Assembly: GCF_049537125.1 (NCBI RefSeq)
Contig: NZ_JBMVQY010000001.1
Location: 558,001-622,000, forward strand
Source: Limisphaera sp026417315
Lineage (GTDB): Bacteria; Verrucomicrobiota; Verrucomicrobiia; Limisphaerales; Limisphaeraceae
Direction of reading: 5' to 3'
DNA: 64,000 nt
The notes beneath the pieces were generated by a model. That model saw only the letters and a list, made by a program, of their open reading frames with translations, did no database searches and was not told where the DNA came from. Shown one piece after another: positions 1 to 8,922 of the stretch; within the stretch, counting starts at the first letter, position 1; every line of letters begins with the position of its first letter. Made by a program: the position numbers and the translations under genes.

Positions 1-1237
1 AGGTTCCGTCGGTATCCCGTGTGGCCACGAACCGATATCGGCCCGCGCCCGGCACACTGGTGGGCACGCGATCGCTCACGATCATGGAGTCATCCGGGAT
101 GCGGGTCAGGAACGGGCGCGACAGCAAGAGCCGTTTGGCATGCTGCATTTGGGCGGCGCCGGGTTGATGAATCGCCTGTGACCAGGGCATGAGGGGATGG
201 TTGACGGGGTCCCGACCCGGCGCCCACATCTGCCAGACCGAATGATGACCGTAGGTGTGGCCGAAGGCGCCGGTGAACAGGTCCCAGTACAATGGCCGGC
301 GCACATCGGCGGCGATGGAGTGCCCGAGTTTGGCGGGGTCAAACGACACGGGGTGATCCTCGTAAATCGGTTCGCCGTCCAGCACCGGTTTCGCCGGGGT
401 GCGATCATAGTCCTTGCGCGTCTGGTCGTAGCGGCCGGTGAACTCCGTGCCGTGGCCGTTCTGGCGCATGTTGAAATCCAGCCACTCCTCGTCATGGAAG
501 TACTGGGCCGAGCCCTGACCGCCCATGGGATGAAAAGTGATCAGATGGGCCCCGCCGTCGCCCCGGCGCAGGCCGCGGGCCATGGCGCGAATGATTTCGC
601 GGTGCGTGTCGTTTTCGACGGGCCGGTCGCCGCCCAGAATCCAAATCAGCCCCGCGTCCTTATACCTCCGGCCCAGCCATTCCCCGTAGACCTCGGCATT
701 CTGTGGCGTGAAGATTTCGGGGCCCACGCCCCACTTCTTGTTCCACTTGTCGCCCCAGGTGGGCAGGAACCCGACGTACAGCCCCAGGGCGTTGGCCCGC
801 TGCACGATCCAGTCCACATGATCCCAGTAGTCGTTGTCAGGGCCGTCCCGCACCTCCGGTCGGGTGGGATCATGTTCGACCAGCGGGCGGTGGCCGTAAG
901 GATTGGGAGTGTTCAGTCCGTCCAGTTCCGCCAGCGCCACGGCCTGGATGACGGTAAATCCCTGGGCCGCGCGTGTTTTGAGGTAAAGCTCCGCCTCCTC
1001 GCGGTTCAGCCGATGGAACAACTCCCACGCCGTGTCACCCAGCCAGAAAAACGGTCGCCCGTCGGTGGTCACGAGGAACCGGCGGTTGTCGGAAACTTTC
1101 AAGCGAGGCAAAGAAGACGCGGCTGCGTGGAAGGCACTGGTCACCATCGCCACGCAAGCAACGAGAACCGCGCCTGCTCGGTGCAGGCCGGCAGGGAAGG
1201 GAGTCTCGAGGTCGAACCGGCGGTCAGCTGGGGTCAT
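1..1237 (-). CDS. Exported DUF4038 (apiosidase-like) glycoside hydrolase, 3' part cut by window edge
   Basis: The frame stays open from an ATG at 1237 to the window edge, giving about 412 residues without a stop. The N-terminus is a signal peptide with core AGAVLVACVAMVTSAFHAAA, so the protein is exported. The body follows the DUF4038 pattern: a start such as RRFLVTTDGRPFFWLGDTAW, then a barrel containing WDHVDWIVQRANALGLYVG and GLIWILGGDRP, and a late GHTYGHHSVWQMW. Related proteins (GH140-type apiosidases and neighbours) are TIM-barrel glycosidases acting on plant polysaccharide side chains. Substrate cannot be read from the sequence. The C-terminus, where DUF5060- or collagen-binding-type domains can follow, lies outside the window. 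The plus-strand frame opposite this gene is a shadow. Confidence 0.85.
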   Translation of the reverse strand, partial: MTPADRRFDLETPFPAGLHRAGAVLVACVAMVTSAFHAAASSLPRLKVSDNRRFLVTTDGRPFFWLGDTAWELFHRLNREEAELYLKTRAAQGFTVIQAVALAELDGLNTPNPYGHRPLVEHDPTRPEVRDGPDNDYWDHVDWIVQRANALGLYVGFLPTWGDKWNKKWGVGPEIFTPQNAEVYGEWLGRRYKDAGLIWILGGDRPVENDTHREIIRAMARGLRRGDGGAHLITFHPMGGQGSAQYFHDEEWLDFNMRQNGHGTEFTGRYDQTRKDYDRTPAKPVLDGEPIYEDHPVSFDPAKLGHSIAADVRRPLYWDLFTGAFGHTYGHHSVWQMWAPGRDPVNHPLMPWSQAIHQPGAAQMQHAKRLLLSRPFLTRIPDDSMIVSDRVPTSVPGAGRYRFVATRDTDGT

Positions 1238-2622
1238 GGCATTCGATCGGTTTCGTCGTTCAGTCGAGGTCTGGTTCAAGGCCGTCACAGCGCATGCGGC
1301 CCCGGGGCAACTCCAGATCGTCAGTCACGCGGCAGGTGTCAAGCGCGACCTGGCTGGAAGCGGAAACGCCGCGCCAGCCGTGCCGCCGGTTCATGCACCC
1401 CACACGCAAGAGCCCCCCGGACCAAAACGAGCGTCCAGGTGGCAGATACCATTCTGGGGTGTTTCACCAGGGCTCCGGCCCGGTCCCCAAGATTCTGTTC
1501 CGAGCAAACTCGCTTCAGCCACAGAAGCTCTGCGCCCGGCCAAGCCAGCAAGAGCGCCTCCGTTGAGGCTCGGCGAGACCCCGCGCCCAAGTTCCTGTCG
1601 GAGGCGGGCAGCGGCCGGAGGCACGGCCCACCAGGGGAGATGGTAGCCCGCCTCCGCTGCGCTACGAGTTGCGAGGCCCGGCTTGGGCTTCTCCGATACC
1701 AGACACCCTGGGCGCGGAGCGGTGCGCCATGGAATGAAAACTTGATGACACCTTGGCCGCCCATGCAGCCCCTTCAGGAGCCGCCCATGTCATTCATCAA
1801 ACGGGGTGGGCTGTTGATGCCCCTACCTGCGTTTTACCCATCAGACGGGTTCAGCAGGGCTCGATCGTTCAGGAGCCGACGCGCGAGTCCCTGACGGACC
1901 AAGATCCTGCCTCACAGCCTCGTTGCGTTCCCCATGATGCTGGGTGTGTCCATCTTCCCGTCCGCTCGCCGGGCGCGATTCTCAACCCGCGGCAATGCAT
2001 GAGAATCCGACAAACTGCGGAATCAGTGGGCCTTTTGCGCGACATCCCCGGAAGGACAATGCTTTTGACGCCGCACCTTGCAGAGACCCACGGGCACCCA
2101 AAAGAGGCTCCAATGCCTCAGGTTTATGGGCAAATTCCTCGCCGGGCCGTCCCTTGCTTTGCGGGAGGGTTCGAGCCATTTTCCCGCCGGCCCCTGTCGA
2201 GGGCAAAGTCAGCCCCGACCACCGCTGACCTGTCCACGCCAAGTGCTGTGCCGGCTCGACGCGGAGGCGGTAGGCAGTCGAGCCGGCGAGTCGAAGAACC
2301 ATCCCTCTGACGAGATCATCTGTATGGACACGAGCCATCTGCCGTGCTTTCACCCCACAGGGGTTCCGCCCGGATCCCGCCGGGCAGCTGCGCATACAAC
2401 GGTCGATGGGGCAAGAGTCGGGTGGCCATGAGGTGCACTCATGGCGCCTGTTCGCCTGCCACGGGCCCGGCCGTTGCGTTCGTTGGCGCCGACCAGCCGC
2501 GGGAGATCGGGTGACGTACGCGCTGCCTCCGGGCCACCGCGTTGCAGGCGGGACGCGCCCCACATGCGAGTTTGTCTTCGATGGGAGGATGCGAAAAAGG
2601 CCGTGAATAGGCCAAAAAGATG
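1238..2622. other. Gene-poor intergenic span
   Basis: About 1.4 kb between the divergent DUF4038 and porin genes. Several frames are open on both strands but all look like GC-rich shadows: arginine/proline-rich, with no domain and no ribosome-binding site. I saw no tRNA, no repeat and no convincing terminator. Confidence 0.5.
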
Positions 2623-2649
2623 TTGCGTCGAACCGGTGCGGCGTATAAA
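2623..2649 (+). promoter_or_regulatory. Candidate promoter of the porin gene
   Basis: TTGCGT at 2623-2628 and TATAAA at 2644-2649 are separated by 15 bp, slightly short for sigma-70. It sits in a small AT-rich patch about 100 nt before the porin ATG and would give a leader of about 95 nt. Confidence 0.45.
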
Positions 2650-2675
2650 CAAGGCGCCAGATGCACCGAGTTCGG

Positions 2676-2706
2676 GCAGGAAGGACCGGCGGAAGGGCCT
2701 TCCTGC
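2676..2706 (+). promoter_or_regulatory. Hairpin in the porin 5' leader
   Basis: GCAGGAAGG at 2676-2684 pairs perfectly with CCTTCCTGC at 2698-2706 around a 13-nt loop. There is no U-run, so it is not a terminator. It could stabilise the mRNA or take part in post-transcriptional control, as is common for outer-membrane protein mRNAs (inference). Confidence 0.4.
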
Positions 2707-2751
2707 TGTGCGATCGAAACCATTGAACCAAACCGAAGACGGAGGAACCGA

Positions 2752-3909
2752 ATGAAACTGAATCAGTGGACGTTGGGATTGGCGGCGATGGGGGTGATCA
2801 GCCTCTCCTCGGCCGTCCGGGCGGAGGAGGCGTCTGTCCCCCTGATGACGGCGCTTTCATCCACCGTGATCAGCGGTTACGTGGACACGTCGGCCCAGTG
2901 GAACCTCGGCACGGGCACGGGGAACAGTGTTTTGCCGCCGCTGTTCGGAGGAGTCGACAAGGCCGACGGGTTCAACCTGAATGTGGTCCAGTTGTCCATC
3001 TCCAAGCCGTTGGACGAGACCGACTGGGCGGCGGGATATCGGGTGGACCTCTGGCTGGGACCGGACGCCAACAGCCTGGGAACCCAGTCCACGCTGAGCA
3101 CGGGCTCGGGTGATCTGGCGATCCGGCAGGCCTACGTCGCGTTGCGCGCCCCGGTCGGCAACGGTGTGGATCTGAAGATGGGTGTGTTCGACAGTGTCAT
3201 CGGCTACGAATCCATCGCAGCCGTGGACAATCCGAACTTCACCCGGTCCTATGGCCGGACGATCGAGCCGACCACTCATACCGGCGTGCTGGCCTCGTAC
3301 CGGGTCAATGAGCTGGTGAGCCTGTCCGCGGGCGTGGCCGATACGGTGGGTCCGCAGATCAACAGCCGCGCCTGGCCCACCAAGGCCGAGTCGTACAAGA
3401 CCTACATGGGCTCGATCGCTTTGACGGCCCCGGACACTTGGAGCTTCCTGGCGGGGTCCACGCTGTACGGCGGCGTTGTCAACGGGTTCAGCTCCGGCAT
3501 CAACGACAACCAGACCAGTTGGTACGTGGGTGCCACCGTTGCGACCCCGATCGAAGGTTTGCGCTTCGGGGCGGCTTGGGACGTGCTGGATCTGCATGAC
3601 CAAACCGGCGACGCCTGGGCGGTGAGCGTCTATGGCTCGTACGCCGCCACCGAGAAGCTCAGCCTCCATGTCCGTGGCGAACTGGCCACTTCCGTGGCGA
3701 ACCTGTGGCCGGGTCTTGCCTCCGGCGCGGAGAACAACCAGGTGTGGTCTCTCACCGGCACGGTCCAGTACGACCTGTGGCAGAACGTGCTGACCCGGGC
3801 GGAAGTGCGCTGGGATCATGCTGACGAGGGCACCTACTTCTCGTCCGACAGCGGCTTCAACCGCCGGAACTCGGTCCTGCTCGCAGCCAACGTGATTTAC
3901 AAGTTCTAA
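2752..3909 (+). CDS. Outer-membrane beta-barrel porin, OmpL-like (BBP2 family)
   Basis: This 385-residue protein has a signal peptide (MKLNQWTLGLAAMGVISLSS, cleavage near VRAEE). The rest is alternating beta-strand sequence rich in Gly, Tyr and Trp and ends in a terminal Phe (NVIYKF), as outer-membrane barrels usually do. Features such as GYVDTSAQWN near the mature N-terminus and LAIRQAYVALRAPVGNGVDLK in the first third fit the putative beta-barrel porin-2 (OmpL-like) family that is common in Verrucomicrobiota. It probably forms a general or sugar-permeable pore. The start at 2752 is set by a good GGAGG site at 2741-2745 and by the signal peptide; an upstream in-frame extension has no merit. 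It is monocistronic, ending in a strong terminator. Codon use is clean, which suggests high expression. Confidence 0.85.
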   Translation: MKLNQWTLGLAAMGVISLSSAVRAEEASVPLMTALSSTVISGYVDTSAQWNLGTGTGNSVLPPLFGGVDKADGFNLNVVQLSISKPLDETDWAAGYRVDLWLGPDANSLGTQSTLSTGSGDLAIRQAYVALRAPVGNGVDLKMGVFDSVIGYESIAAVDNPNFTRSYGRTIEPTTHTGVLASYRVNELVSLSAGVADTVGPQINSRAWPTKAESYKTYMGSIALTAPDTWSFLAGSTLYGGVVNGFSSGINDNQTSWYVGATVATPIEGLRFGAAWDVLDLHDQTGDAWAVSVYGSYAATEKLSLHVRGELATSVANLWPGLASGAENNQVWSLTGTVQYDLWQNVLTRAEVRWDHADEGTYFSSDSGFNRRNSVLLAANVIYKF

Positions 3910-3931
3910 CCTCGTTGAGCTGATTTGACAG

Positions 3932-3961
3932 ACCCCTCCCGGTGCAACCGGGAGGGGTTTT
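3932..3961 (+). terminator. Rho-independent terminator after the porin gene
   Basis: ACCCCTCCCGGT (3932-3943) and ACCGGGAGGGGT (3947-3958) form a perfect 12-bp stem with a GCA loop, followed by TTTT. It lies 22 nt after the porin stop codon. Confidence 0.95.
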
Positions 3962-4301
3962 CATTTGGCGCGCCTCGCTCACGCTTTCGATCTCAGGAAG
4001 ACGACGGTGACGGGAAGAGATCCCGCGGCCTTGCGCCGCCCGGCTGACCTGTCTTTCGGAAGCTCAGGGGAAGCAGGTCCCAACCGGTCTCCGTGCCGAA
4101 TCCCTCGTCCCCCCGTTGCAGCTCTCGACGGCGACCCTTCACCGCGCGCTTTCCGTTTTTGAGCCCCGGATTCGAGATGCTGACGGAACGGACTTTTCCC
4201 TCGGCCCATCCAGGCCGGGGAACGCCCGAAACTGTGCCGGGCTTTCGGAGGTGCTCAAAACCTGAAATGCGGCGGTCCGCTGCCCCGGCGGGGGTGAAAG
4301 T
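3962..4301. other. Intergenic span without recognised gene
   Basis: About 340 bp between the porin terminator and the promoter upstream of citrate synthase. No coding signal, repeat or RNA gene was recognised. Confidence 0.5.
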
Positions 4302-4329
4302 TTGACATGTCGCGCTCCGTGGATAGCCT
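4302..4329 (+). promoter_or_regulatory. Candidate sigma-70 promoter upstream of gltA
   Basis: A consensus TTGACA at 4302-4307 is followed after 16 bp by TAGCCT at 4324-4329. It lies about 370 nt before gltA and points towards the leader and hairpin described next. Confidence 0.5.
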
Positions 4330-4335
4330 GTAGGT

Positions 4336-4448
4336 CTCCGGTCCGGAGCCGTGCGACTGGGGGCCGGGACGCCGGGAAAGCGAAAGCCTTTCCCTTTTCG
4401 GAGCGCTGGTTGACCCGTGGACTGCCGGAGAGGTGCTCTCCGGTTTTT
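4336..4448 (+). ncRNA. Candidate short leader RNA or sRNA ending in a terminator upstream of gltA
   Basis: The predicted transcript from the 4302-4329 promoter would be about 113 nt. It contains a helix GGGAAAG/CTTTCCC around a CGAAAGC loop near 4375-4396 and ends at the hairpin 4425-4443 with a U-run. No known riboswitch or RNA family was recognised: I looked for cobalamin, c-di-GMP, SRP and 6S hallmarks by eye without success. It may be an attenuated leader for citrate synthase or an independent small RNA. Existence rests only on the promoter plus terminator. Confidence 0.35.
4425..4448 (+). terminator. Rho-independent terminator or attenuator between promoter and gltA
   Basis: CCGGAGAG (4425-4432) and CTCTCCGG (4436-4443) form a perfect 8-bp stem with a GTG loop, followed by TTTTT (4444-4448). 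No gene ends here, so it terminates either a small RNA or a fraction of transcripts heading into gltA. Confidence 0.75.
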
Positions 4449-4702
4449 GAGGGATCGGAAATGCTCCGCCATCCGGACTGCAAGTGCGGCGGGGGCGCCC
4501 ACATCGTCCGGGCGGACAACGCAGGCAAAAGGCGGGGCAATGAGTGATGCGAACCTTGACCGCCGAGCCTCCAATCTCCCGGCCCGGGCCACGCACCCGG
4601 CACCCGGCATGGTGGTGGGCCGCGGCTGCCGCGCGCGGGAGCGGTCGAGGATAAGGCCGAGAGCCCCCGGGACAGTCCGGGGATGTAACGAGTTCAACAA
4701 CG

Positions 4703-6013
4703 ATGCGGAACGAACCCATGGAGTCGAAGCGAGTGGCCAAGCTGGAGCTGGACGGTCAGGTGTACGAGTTGCCGATCGTCGTCGGTTCGGAGGGGGAGAA
4801 GGCCATTGACATCAGTCGCCTGCGCGAGCTGACCGGGTACATCACCCTGGACGACGGATATGCCAACACGGGGTCGTGCGCCAGCGCCATCACGTTCATC
4901 GACGGCGAGAAGGGGATTCTGCGGTACCGGGGCATCCCCATCGAGGAGCTGGCGGAAAAATCCAACTTCATCGAGACGGCCTGGCTCCTGATTTACGGCG
5001 AGCTGCCGACGCGGCAACAGCTGCAGCGGTTCTCGGACCTTCTGACGGAGAACCAGGATCTGCACGAGGACCTGAAGCATCATTTCGAAGGCTTCCCCGC
5101 CACGGCGCACCCCATGGCCATTCTGTCCTCGATGATCAACGCCAGCAGCTGTTTTTACCCGGGGCTGATGGGTCCGGCCAACCGGGAGCGGTTCGAAGTC
5201 CACGCGGCACGGCTGCTGTCCCAGGTGCGCACGATTGCCGCCTTTGCGTATCGCAAATCGCGCGGCCTGCCGATCATTTACCCGCGTCGCAAGTACAAGT
5301 ACACCGCCAATTTCCTGCACATGATGTTCTCGGACGTGTACGAGGACTATCCGCTGCGGCCGGAGGTGGTGCGGGCGCTGGATCTGATCTTCCTGTTGCA
5401 TGCGGACCACGAACAGAACTGTTCCACCTCCACGGTCCGAATGGTGGCTTCCAGCCAGGCGAATCTCTTTGCCAGTGCCTCGGCGGGCGTGTGCGCCCTT
5501 TGGGGCCCTCTCCACGGCGGGGCGAATCAGGCGGTGATTGAAATGCTGGAGGAAATCCATGCCTCCGGTGGCGACGGCCGGGAACTGATCGAAGCGGTCA
5601 AGAACAAGCAGGGCGGGCGACGTCTCATGGGCTTCGGTCACCGGGTTTACAAGAACTACGATCCGCGCGCCCGCATCATCAAGAAGGCGTGCGACGATCT
5701 GCTGAACGCGCTGCAGATCCGGGATCCGCTGCTGGACATTGCACGGCGGCTGGAAGAAGCGGCGCTCAGCGATTCCTATTTCATCGAGCGGAAGCTGTAT
5801 CCGAACGTGGACTTCTACAGCGGCATCATCATGCGGGCCATTGGCCTGCCCAAGGAAATGTTTCCGGTCATCTTCGCCATTGGCCGCATGCCGGGGTGGA
5901 TCGCCAATTTCCGGGAAATCCTGCTGGCGCCAAAACCCAAGATTTACCGTCCACGCCAAATCTATACCGGGCCGACCCTGCGGCACTATGTACCGATCGA
6001 GGAACGAGGGTGA
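4703..6013 (+). CDS. gltA: Citrate synthase (type II)
   Basis: Condenses acetyl-CoA and oxaloacetate at the entry to the TCA cycle, in the cytoplasm. The 436-residue length matches hexameric type II enzymes. Catalytic landmarks are present: the first His in GPLHGGANQ, the second His in GFGHRVYKNYDPRA, and the Asp in LYPNVDFYSG, plus the CoA-end signature FAIGRMPGWIA. An N-terminal domain (KLELDGQVYELPIV...) is also typical of type II. The start could be ATG 4703 or ATG 4718 (MESKRVAKLEL); neither has a strong Shine-Dalgarno site. It appears monocistronic. A terminator-like hairpin lies about 255 nt upstream, which may mean attenuation. Confidence 0.95.
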   Translation: MRNEPMESKRVAKLELDGQVYELPIVVGSEGEKAIDISRLRELTGYITLDDGYANTGSCASAITFIDGEKGILRYRGIPIEELAEKSNFIETAWLLIYGELPTRQQLQRFSDLLTENQDLHEDLKHHFEGFPATAHPMAILSSMINASSCFYPGLMGPANRERFEVHAARLLSQVRTIAAFAYRKSRGLPIIYPRRKYKYTANFLHMMFSDVYEDYPLRPEVVRALDLIFLLHADHEQNCSTSTVRMVASSQANLFASASAGVCALWGPLHGGANQAVIEMLEEIHASGGDGRELIEAVKNKQGGRRLMGFGHRVYKNYDPRARIIKKACDDLLNALQIRDPLLDIARRLEEAALSDSYFIERKLYPNVDFYSGIIMRAIGLPKEMFPVIFAIGRMPGWIANFREILLAPKPKIYRPRQIYTGPTLRHYVPIEERG

Positions 6014-6200
6014 GGTCGGTCGCGGAGCCACCCTCCTGTCCGTCCGAACGCCTCGGCTTTTTCCCCGCGCCCGGCGGTCGGCCCGGACAGCCCTTGGATA
6101 CGTCGGTTCCGAGCTTGGCAAACGACATTCCTTTCGGCCAATTTGGTTGCAGTTGAGCGCGGCGGTTTGCCGTCTCAGGCAACCTGTCTCACAGAATCTT

Positions 6201-6659
6201 ATGAAGGCACCTCGACTTGTTGTCCTGACAGACCTGGGTCACTTCAAGGCAGCCCGATTTGAAACCACGATGCGGGGGACCCCGCGCCTGGAGCCGCTGG
6301 AGGACACGCGGCTTGAATTGTACCCCAACCGGGTTGTGGACAAGGTCACCGACCTGGCGGGGCGGCACGCCGCACCGGTCCAGAAACACTGGGGTGCGCC
6401 CATGGCCGACGCGCACAATCTCAAGTTGGAGACCCGGCGGCGTCTGGTCAAAACCATAGCGGGCAAGATCGTGAAGCTGATGCAGCAGCATCCCGATCTC
6501 CCCCTGTGGCTGGCCGCGCCCGCGGAGATCAATCATCTGATCCTGGACGAGCTGCCGGCCCGCCTGCGGCCCCGGGTGGAGGCCAACCTCGCGCGGGACC
6601 TGACCAAGGCCAGCCAACGCGAGGTTCTGGCCGCATTTCCGAGGTTGCGCACCGCCTGA
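6201..6659 (+). CDS. Host-attachment-type protein (PF10116-like)
   Basis: A 152-residue soluble protein starting MKAPRLVVLTDLGHFKAARFE. The pattern resembles the 'protein required for attachment to host cells' family: an initial beta-strand with a nucleotide-like turn, a middle segment ETRRRLVKTIAGKIVKLMQQ, and the strand-helix PLWLAAPAEINHLILDELP. The family is related to eRF1/archaeal release-factor-like domains, and its biochemical role in free-living bacteria is unclear. The longer upstream in-frame extension overlaps gltA and is not credible; ATG 6201 begins the conserved sequence. A terminator-like hairpin follows it, close to the next gene. Confidence 0.65.
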   Translation: MKAPRLVVLTDLGHFKAARFETTMRGTPRLEPLEDTRLELYPNRVVDKVTDLAGRHAAPVQKHWGAPMADAHNLKLETRRRLVKTIAGKIVKLMQQHPDLPLWLAAPAEINHLILDELPARLRPRVEANLARDLTKASQREVLAAFPRLRTA

Positions 6660-6680
6660 GGCAGCCGGCGACGCCTGGAA

Positions 6681-6707
6681 GCCCGGCAGGCCCCGGGGGC
6701 GTTTTTT
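6681..6707 (+). terminator. Probable terminator abutting the site-2 protease start
   Basis: GCCCGG at 6681-6686 can pair with the CC...GGGC side of 6693-6700 (six pairs with a small bulge), followed by TTTTTT at 6702-6707. The U-run touches the next ATG at 6708, so it may also influence translation of that gene. Confidence 0.45.
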
Positions 6708-7829
6708 ATGCGATGGTCCATACGCATTGCCCGAGTGGCGGGGATCGAGGTGCGTCTGCACCTGACGTTCCTGCTGTTTCTGGCCTGGATCGGAGCCAGC
6801 TACTACCACCTCGGCGGGCCGGCGGTCGCGTGGCAGGGGATCCTGTTCATGCTCGCCCTGTTCGGCTGCGTGTTACTGCATGAATTCGGGCACGCCTTTG
6901 CCGCCCTGATGTTCGGGATTCGCACGCCCGACATCACGCTGCTTCCCATTGGAGGCGTCGCGCGGCTGCAGCGCATGCCGGACCAGCCCTGGCAGGAACT
7001 GGTGGTCGCTGTGGCGGGCCCGCTGGTCAACGTGGTGATTGCCGCAGTGCTCATCTTCCTGCTGGGTCAACAGCTTTCCTTCGAGCATTTGGAACGGCTG
7101 AACGTGCCCGGGGTGGCACTGCTGGCCAAGCTGGCCACCGTCAACATCATGCTGGTGTTGTTCAACTTGATTCCGGCCTTCCCGATGGACGGGGGGCGGG
7201 TCCTTCGCGCCCTGTTGGCCATGGCGTTGCCCTACAGCCGAGCCACCCAGATCGCGGCAACCATCGGGCAGGGACTGGCCTTTGTGTTGGGCTTTGTGGG
7301 GCTGTTCACCAATCCGATGCTGATCTTCATTGCGTTTTTTGTGTTCCTGGGTGCGCAGCAAGAGGCTGCCGCCGCACAGATCAAGGACATCAGCCGGGGT
7401 CTGCCGGTCGCAGAAGCCATGGTCACCCATCTGGTGCCGCTGCCCCCGCACGCCGTTCTGGACGACGCCGTGGAGGCCCTGCTCCGCACCGCACAGCACG
7501 AGTTTCCCATTCTCGATGCGGACGGCAGAGTGCTGGGGGTGCTCACGCGGGACGACCTGATCGCGGCGCTCAAACGATTTGGTCCCCACCACCCCGTGAC
7601 CGAGGTGATGCGGCGCGACCTGCCGGTGGTCTACAGTTACGCTCCCTTCGAGGAGGCCTTCCGGCGCATGCAGGAATGCGGTTGTCCGGCGTTGCCGGTC
7701 GTGGATGGCACCGGACGGTTTGTGGGACTGATTACTCCCGAAAACGTGGGGGAACTGATGCTGGTGCACGCCCTGCGTCCGCGGGAGGCCCGTCCGCCCT
7801 GGCGGCGCGCCGCACCGTGGCCCCTGTGA
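6708..7829 (+). CDS. Site-2 protease (M50) with two CBS domains
   Basis: A 373-residue intramembrane zinc metalloprotease. The active site HEFGHAFAAL lies in an early membrane helix, and the third zinc ligand is in NLIPAFPMDGGRVLRALLA. There are about six membrane segments over residues 10-225, then a cytoplasmic C-terminal half with paired CBS motifs (VAEAMVTHLVPLPPHAVLDDA... and VTEVMRRDLPVVYSYAPFEEA...). This is the Rip3/SpoIVFB-like group in which CBS domains are thought to sense adenosine nucleotides. Typical substrates are membrane-bound anti-sigma factors or signal-peptide remnants. The adjacent gene encodes a sigma-like protein, which makes a regulatory role attractive, but a direct link is inference. 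Confidence 0.9.
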   Translation: MRWSIRIARVAGIEVRLHLTFLLFLAWIGASYYHLGGPAVAWQGILFMLALFGCVLLHEFGHAFAALMFGIRTPDITLLPIGGVARLQRMPDQPWQELVVAVAGPLVNVVIAAVLIFLLGQQLSFEHLERLNVPGVALLAKLATVNIMLVLFNLIPAFPMDGGRVLRALLAMALPYSRATQIAATIGQGLAFVLGFVGLFTNPMLIFIAFFVFLGAQQEAAAAQIKDISRGLPVAEAMVTHLVPLPPHAVLDDAVEALLRTAQHEFPILDADGRVLGVLTRDDLIAALKRFGPHHPVTEVMRRDLPVVYSYAPFEEAFRRMQECGCPALPVVDGTGRFVGLITPENVGELMLVHALRPREARPPWRRAAPWPL

Positions 7830-7857
7830 AGTTTCCCCCGGCTCCTTCGAAACGCTT

Positions 7858-8922
7858 ATGGAATCCCGAACCTTCACCCTTCCTTGGAACCTCGTCACCC
7901 GCAATCTGCACGGGCACGAGTTGTTGCGGAAAAAGCTCCACCAGAAGATCAACAAACTGAGTCGGCACTTGAGGCGGTTCCCCCCCGGCACGGTGCACCT
8001 GCAGGTGTTGCTGGAAAAGCATCCGCGCCGGCCGGAATACCGCGCCGGTCTGACCCTGCGTGTTCCGTCGAACATTTTGCGGGCCGAGGAGGCCGGTGCG
8101 GACGTCATCCAGGCCCTGGACAAGGCCGTCAAGACGCTGTTGCGGGAACTGGAAAGCCTCAAGGCGGAATTGCGGCGGGAAATGTTCTGGAAACGCCGGG
8201 GGCGCCGCGCGCTGTTGCATGAGATGAAAGCCGCCGGCTTCGCTCCCAGCCCGCAACCCGAGGGTGAGGGCCCGCAGAATCTGCGCGACGTGATTCGGGC
8301 GTGGCTGGCCGATCATTACGCCCGTCTGCTGCGTTTCGTGCGCCGGCAGCTGTGGCACGACATCACGGCCGGCGAGATCCCGGCCGGGGCCATCGATCCC
8401 CGCGCGGTGGTGGACGACGTGGCCCGGCGGGCCCTGCGGGAGCCGGGCAAGAAACCCGCCGGCATGAACTGGGTGTTGTGGTTGTACGTGCTGGCGCGTC
8501 AGGAACTGGCACGCCGCCGGAAGGCATTGCAGGTTCAGCAGGCACAGACGGTACCCCTGGAGCAGGAGACTCTGCTGCCGGACGAGCTTTTGGCCGAAGG
8601 CTATGATCCGGACCAACCGCTGGACCTGATCGAACGCCAGCTCGAACCGCCGGTAGCCGCACAGGCCGAGCTGGTGGCCGACCCACGCACAGAACCCCCG
8701 GATCAGGCGGTGGCCCGACGGGAGCTGCTGGCGGAAATGCGCCGGCTGGTCAGCCAGTGGCCCCGGCCCGAACGAGAGGCCTTCGAACTGCACTTCGTGG
8801 AAGGATTCGAGCCGGAGGAGGTGGCCATGATCCTGGGTGTATCGCCGGCGCAAGGCCGAGCCCTGGTCCAACAAGTGCAACAGCGACTCCGACAGGCCCT
8901 GCTCGATCTGGCGTTGGTGTGA
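7858..8922 (+). CDS. Fusion of ribosome-hibernation (HPF/RaiA-like) domain with sigma-70-like region 2/4 module
   Basis: 354 residues in two halves. Residues about 1-110 look like the ribosomal S30AE/HPF domain: a helix GHELLRKKLHQKINKLSRHL, strands TVHLQVLLEKH and YRAGLTLRVP, then GADVIQALDKAVKTLLRELE. Residues about 140-354 look like a sigma-70 family protein: IRAWLADHYARLLRFVRRQL resembles region 2, and the end VSQWPRPEREAFELHFVEGF followed by EPEEVAMILGVSPAQGRALV is a region-4 helix-turn-helix. The acidic linker (about 240-290) is poorly conserved-looking. No frameshift separates the halves, so it is one polypeptide. It may tie ribosome inactivation to transcription, or the sigma part may have lost promoter binding. 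Its ATG lies 28 nt after the site-2 protease. Confidence 0.75.
   Translation: MESRTFTLPWNLVTRNLHGHELLRKKLHQKINKLSRHLRRFPPGTVHLQVLLEKHPRRPEYRAGLTLRVPSNILRAEEAGADVIQALDKAVKTLLRELESLKAELRREMFWKRRGRRALLHEMKAAGFAPSPQPEGEGPQNLRDVIRAWLADHYARLLRFVRRQLWHDITAGEIPAGAIDPRAVVDDVARRALREPGKKPAGMNWVLWLYVLARQELARRRKALQVQQAQTVPLEQETLLPDELLAEGYDPDQPLDLIERQLEPPVAAQAELVADPRTEPPDQAVARRELLAEMRRLVSQWPRPEREAFELHFVEGFEPEEVAMILGVSPAQGRALVQQVQQRLRQALLDLALV

Noticed and set aside
197..1894. A 565-codon plus-strand frame at the window start
   Set aside because: It lies opposite the DUF4038 gene, which has a signal peptide and family motifs; the plus frame has none.
2605..2620. GGCC...GGCC with flanking A-runs upstream of the porin as a terminator
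   Set aside because: Only four base pairs and the A/T runs do not suit either strand.
4331..4448. Possible cobalamin, c-di-GMP or SRP RNA upstream of gltA
   Set aside because: None of the conserved core elements of these families could be found by eye; kept only as an unassigned leader.
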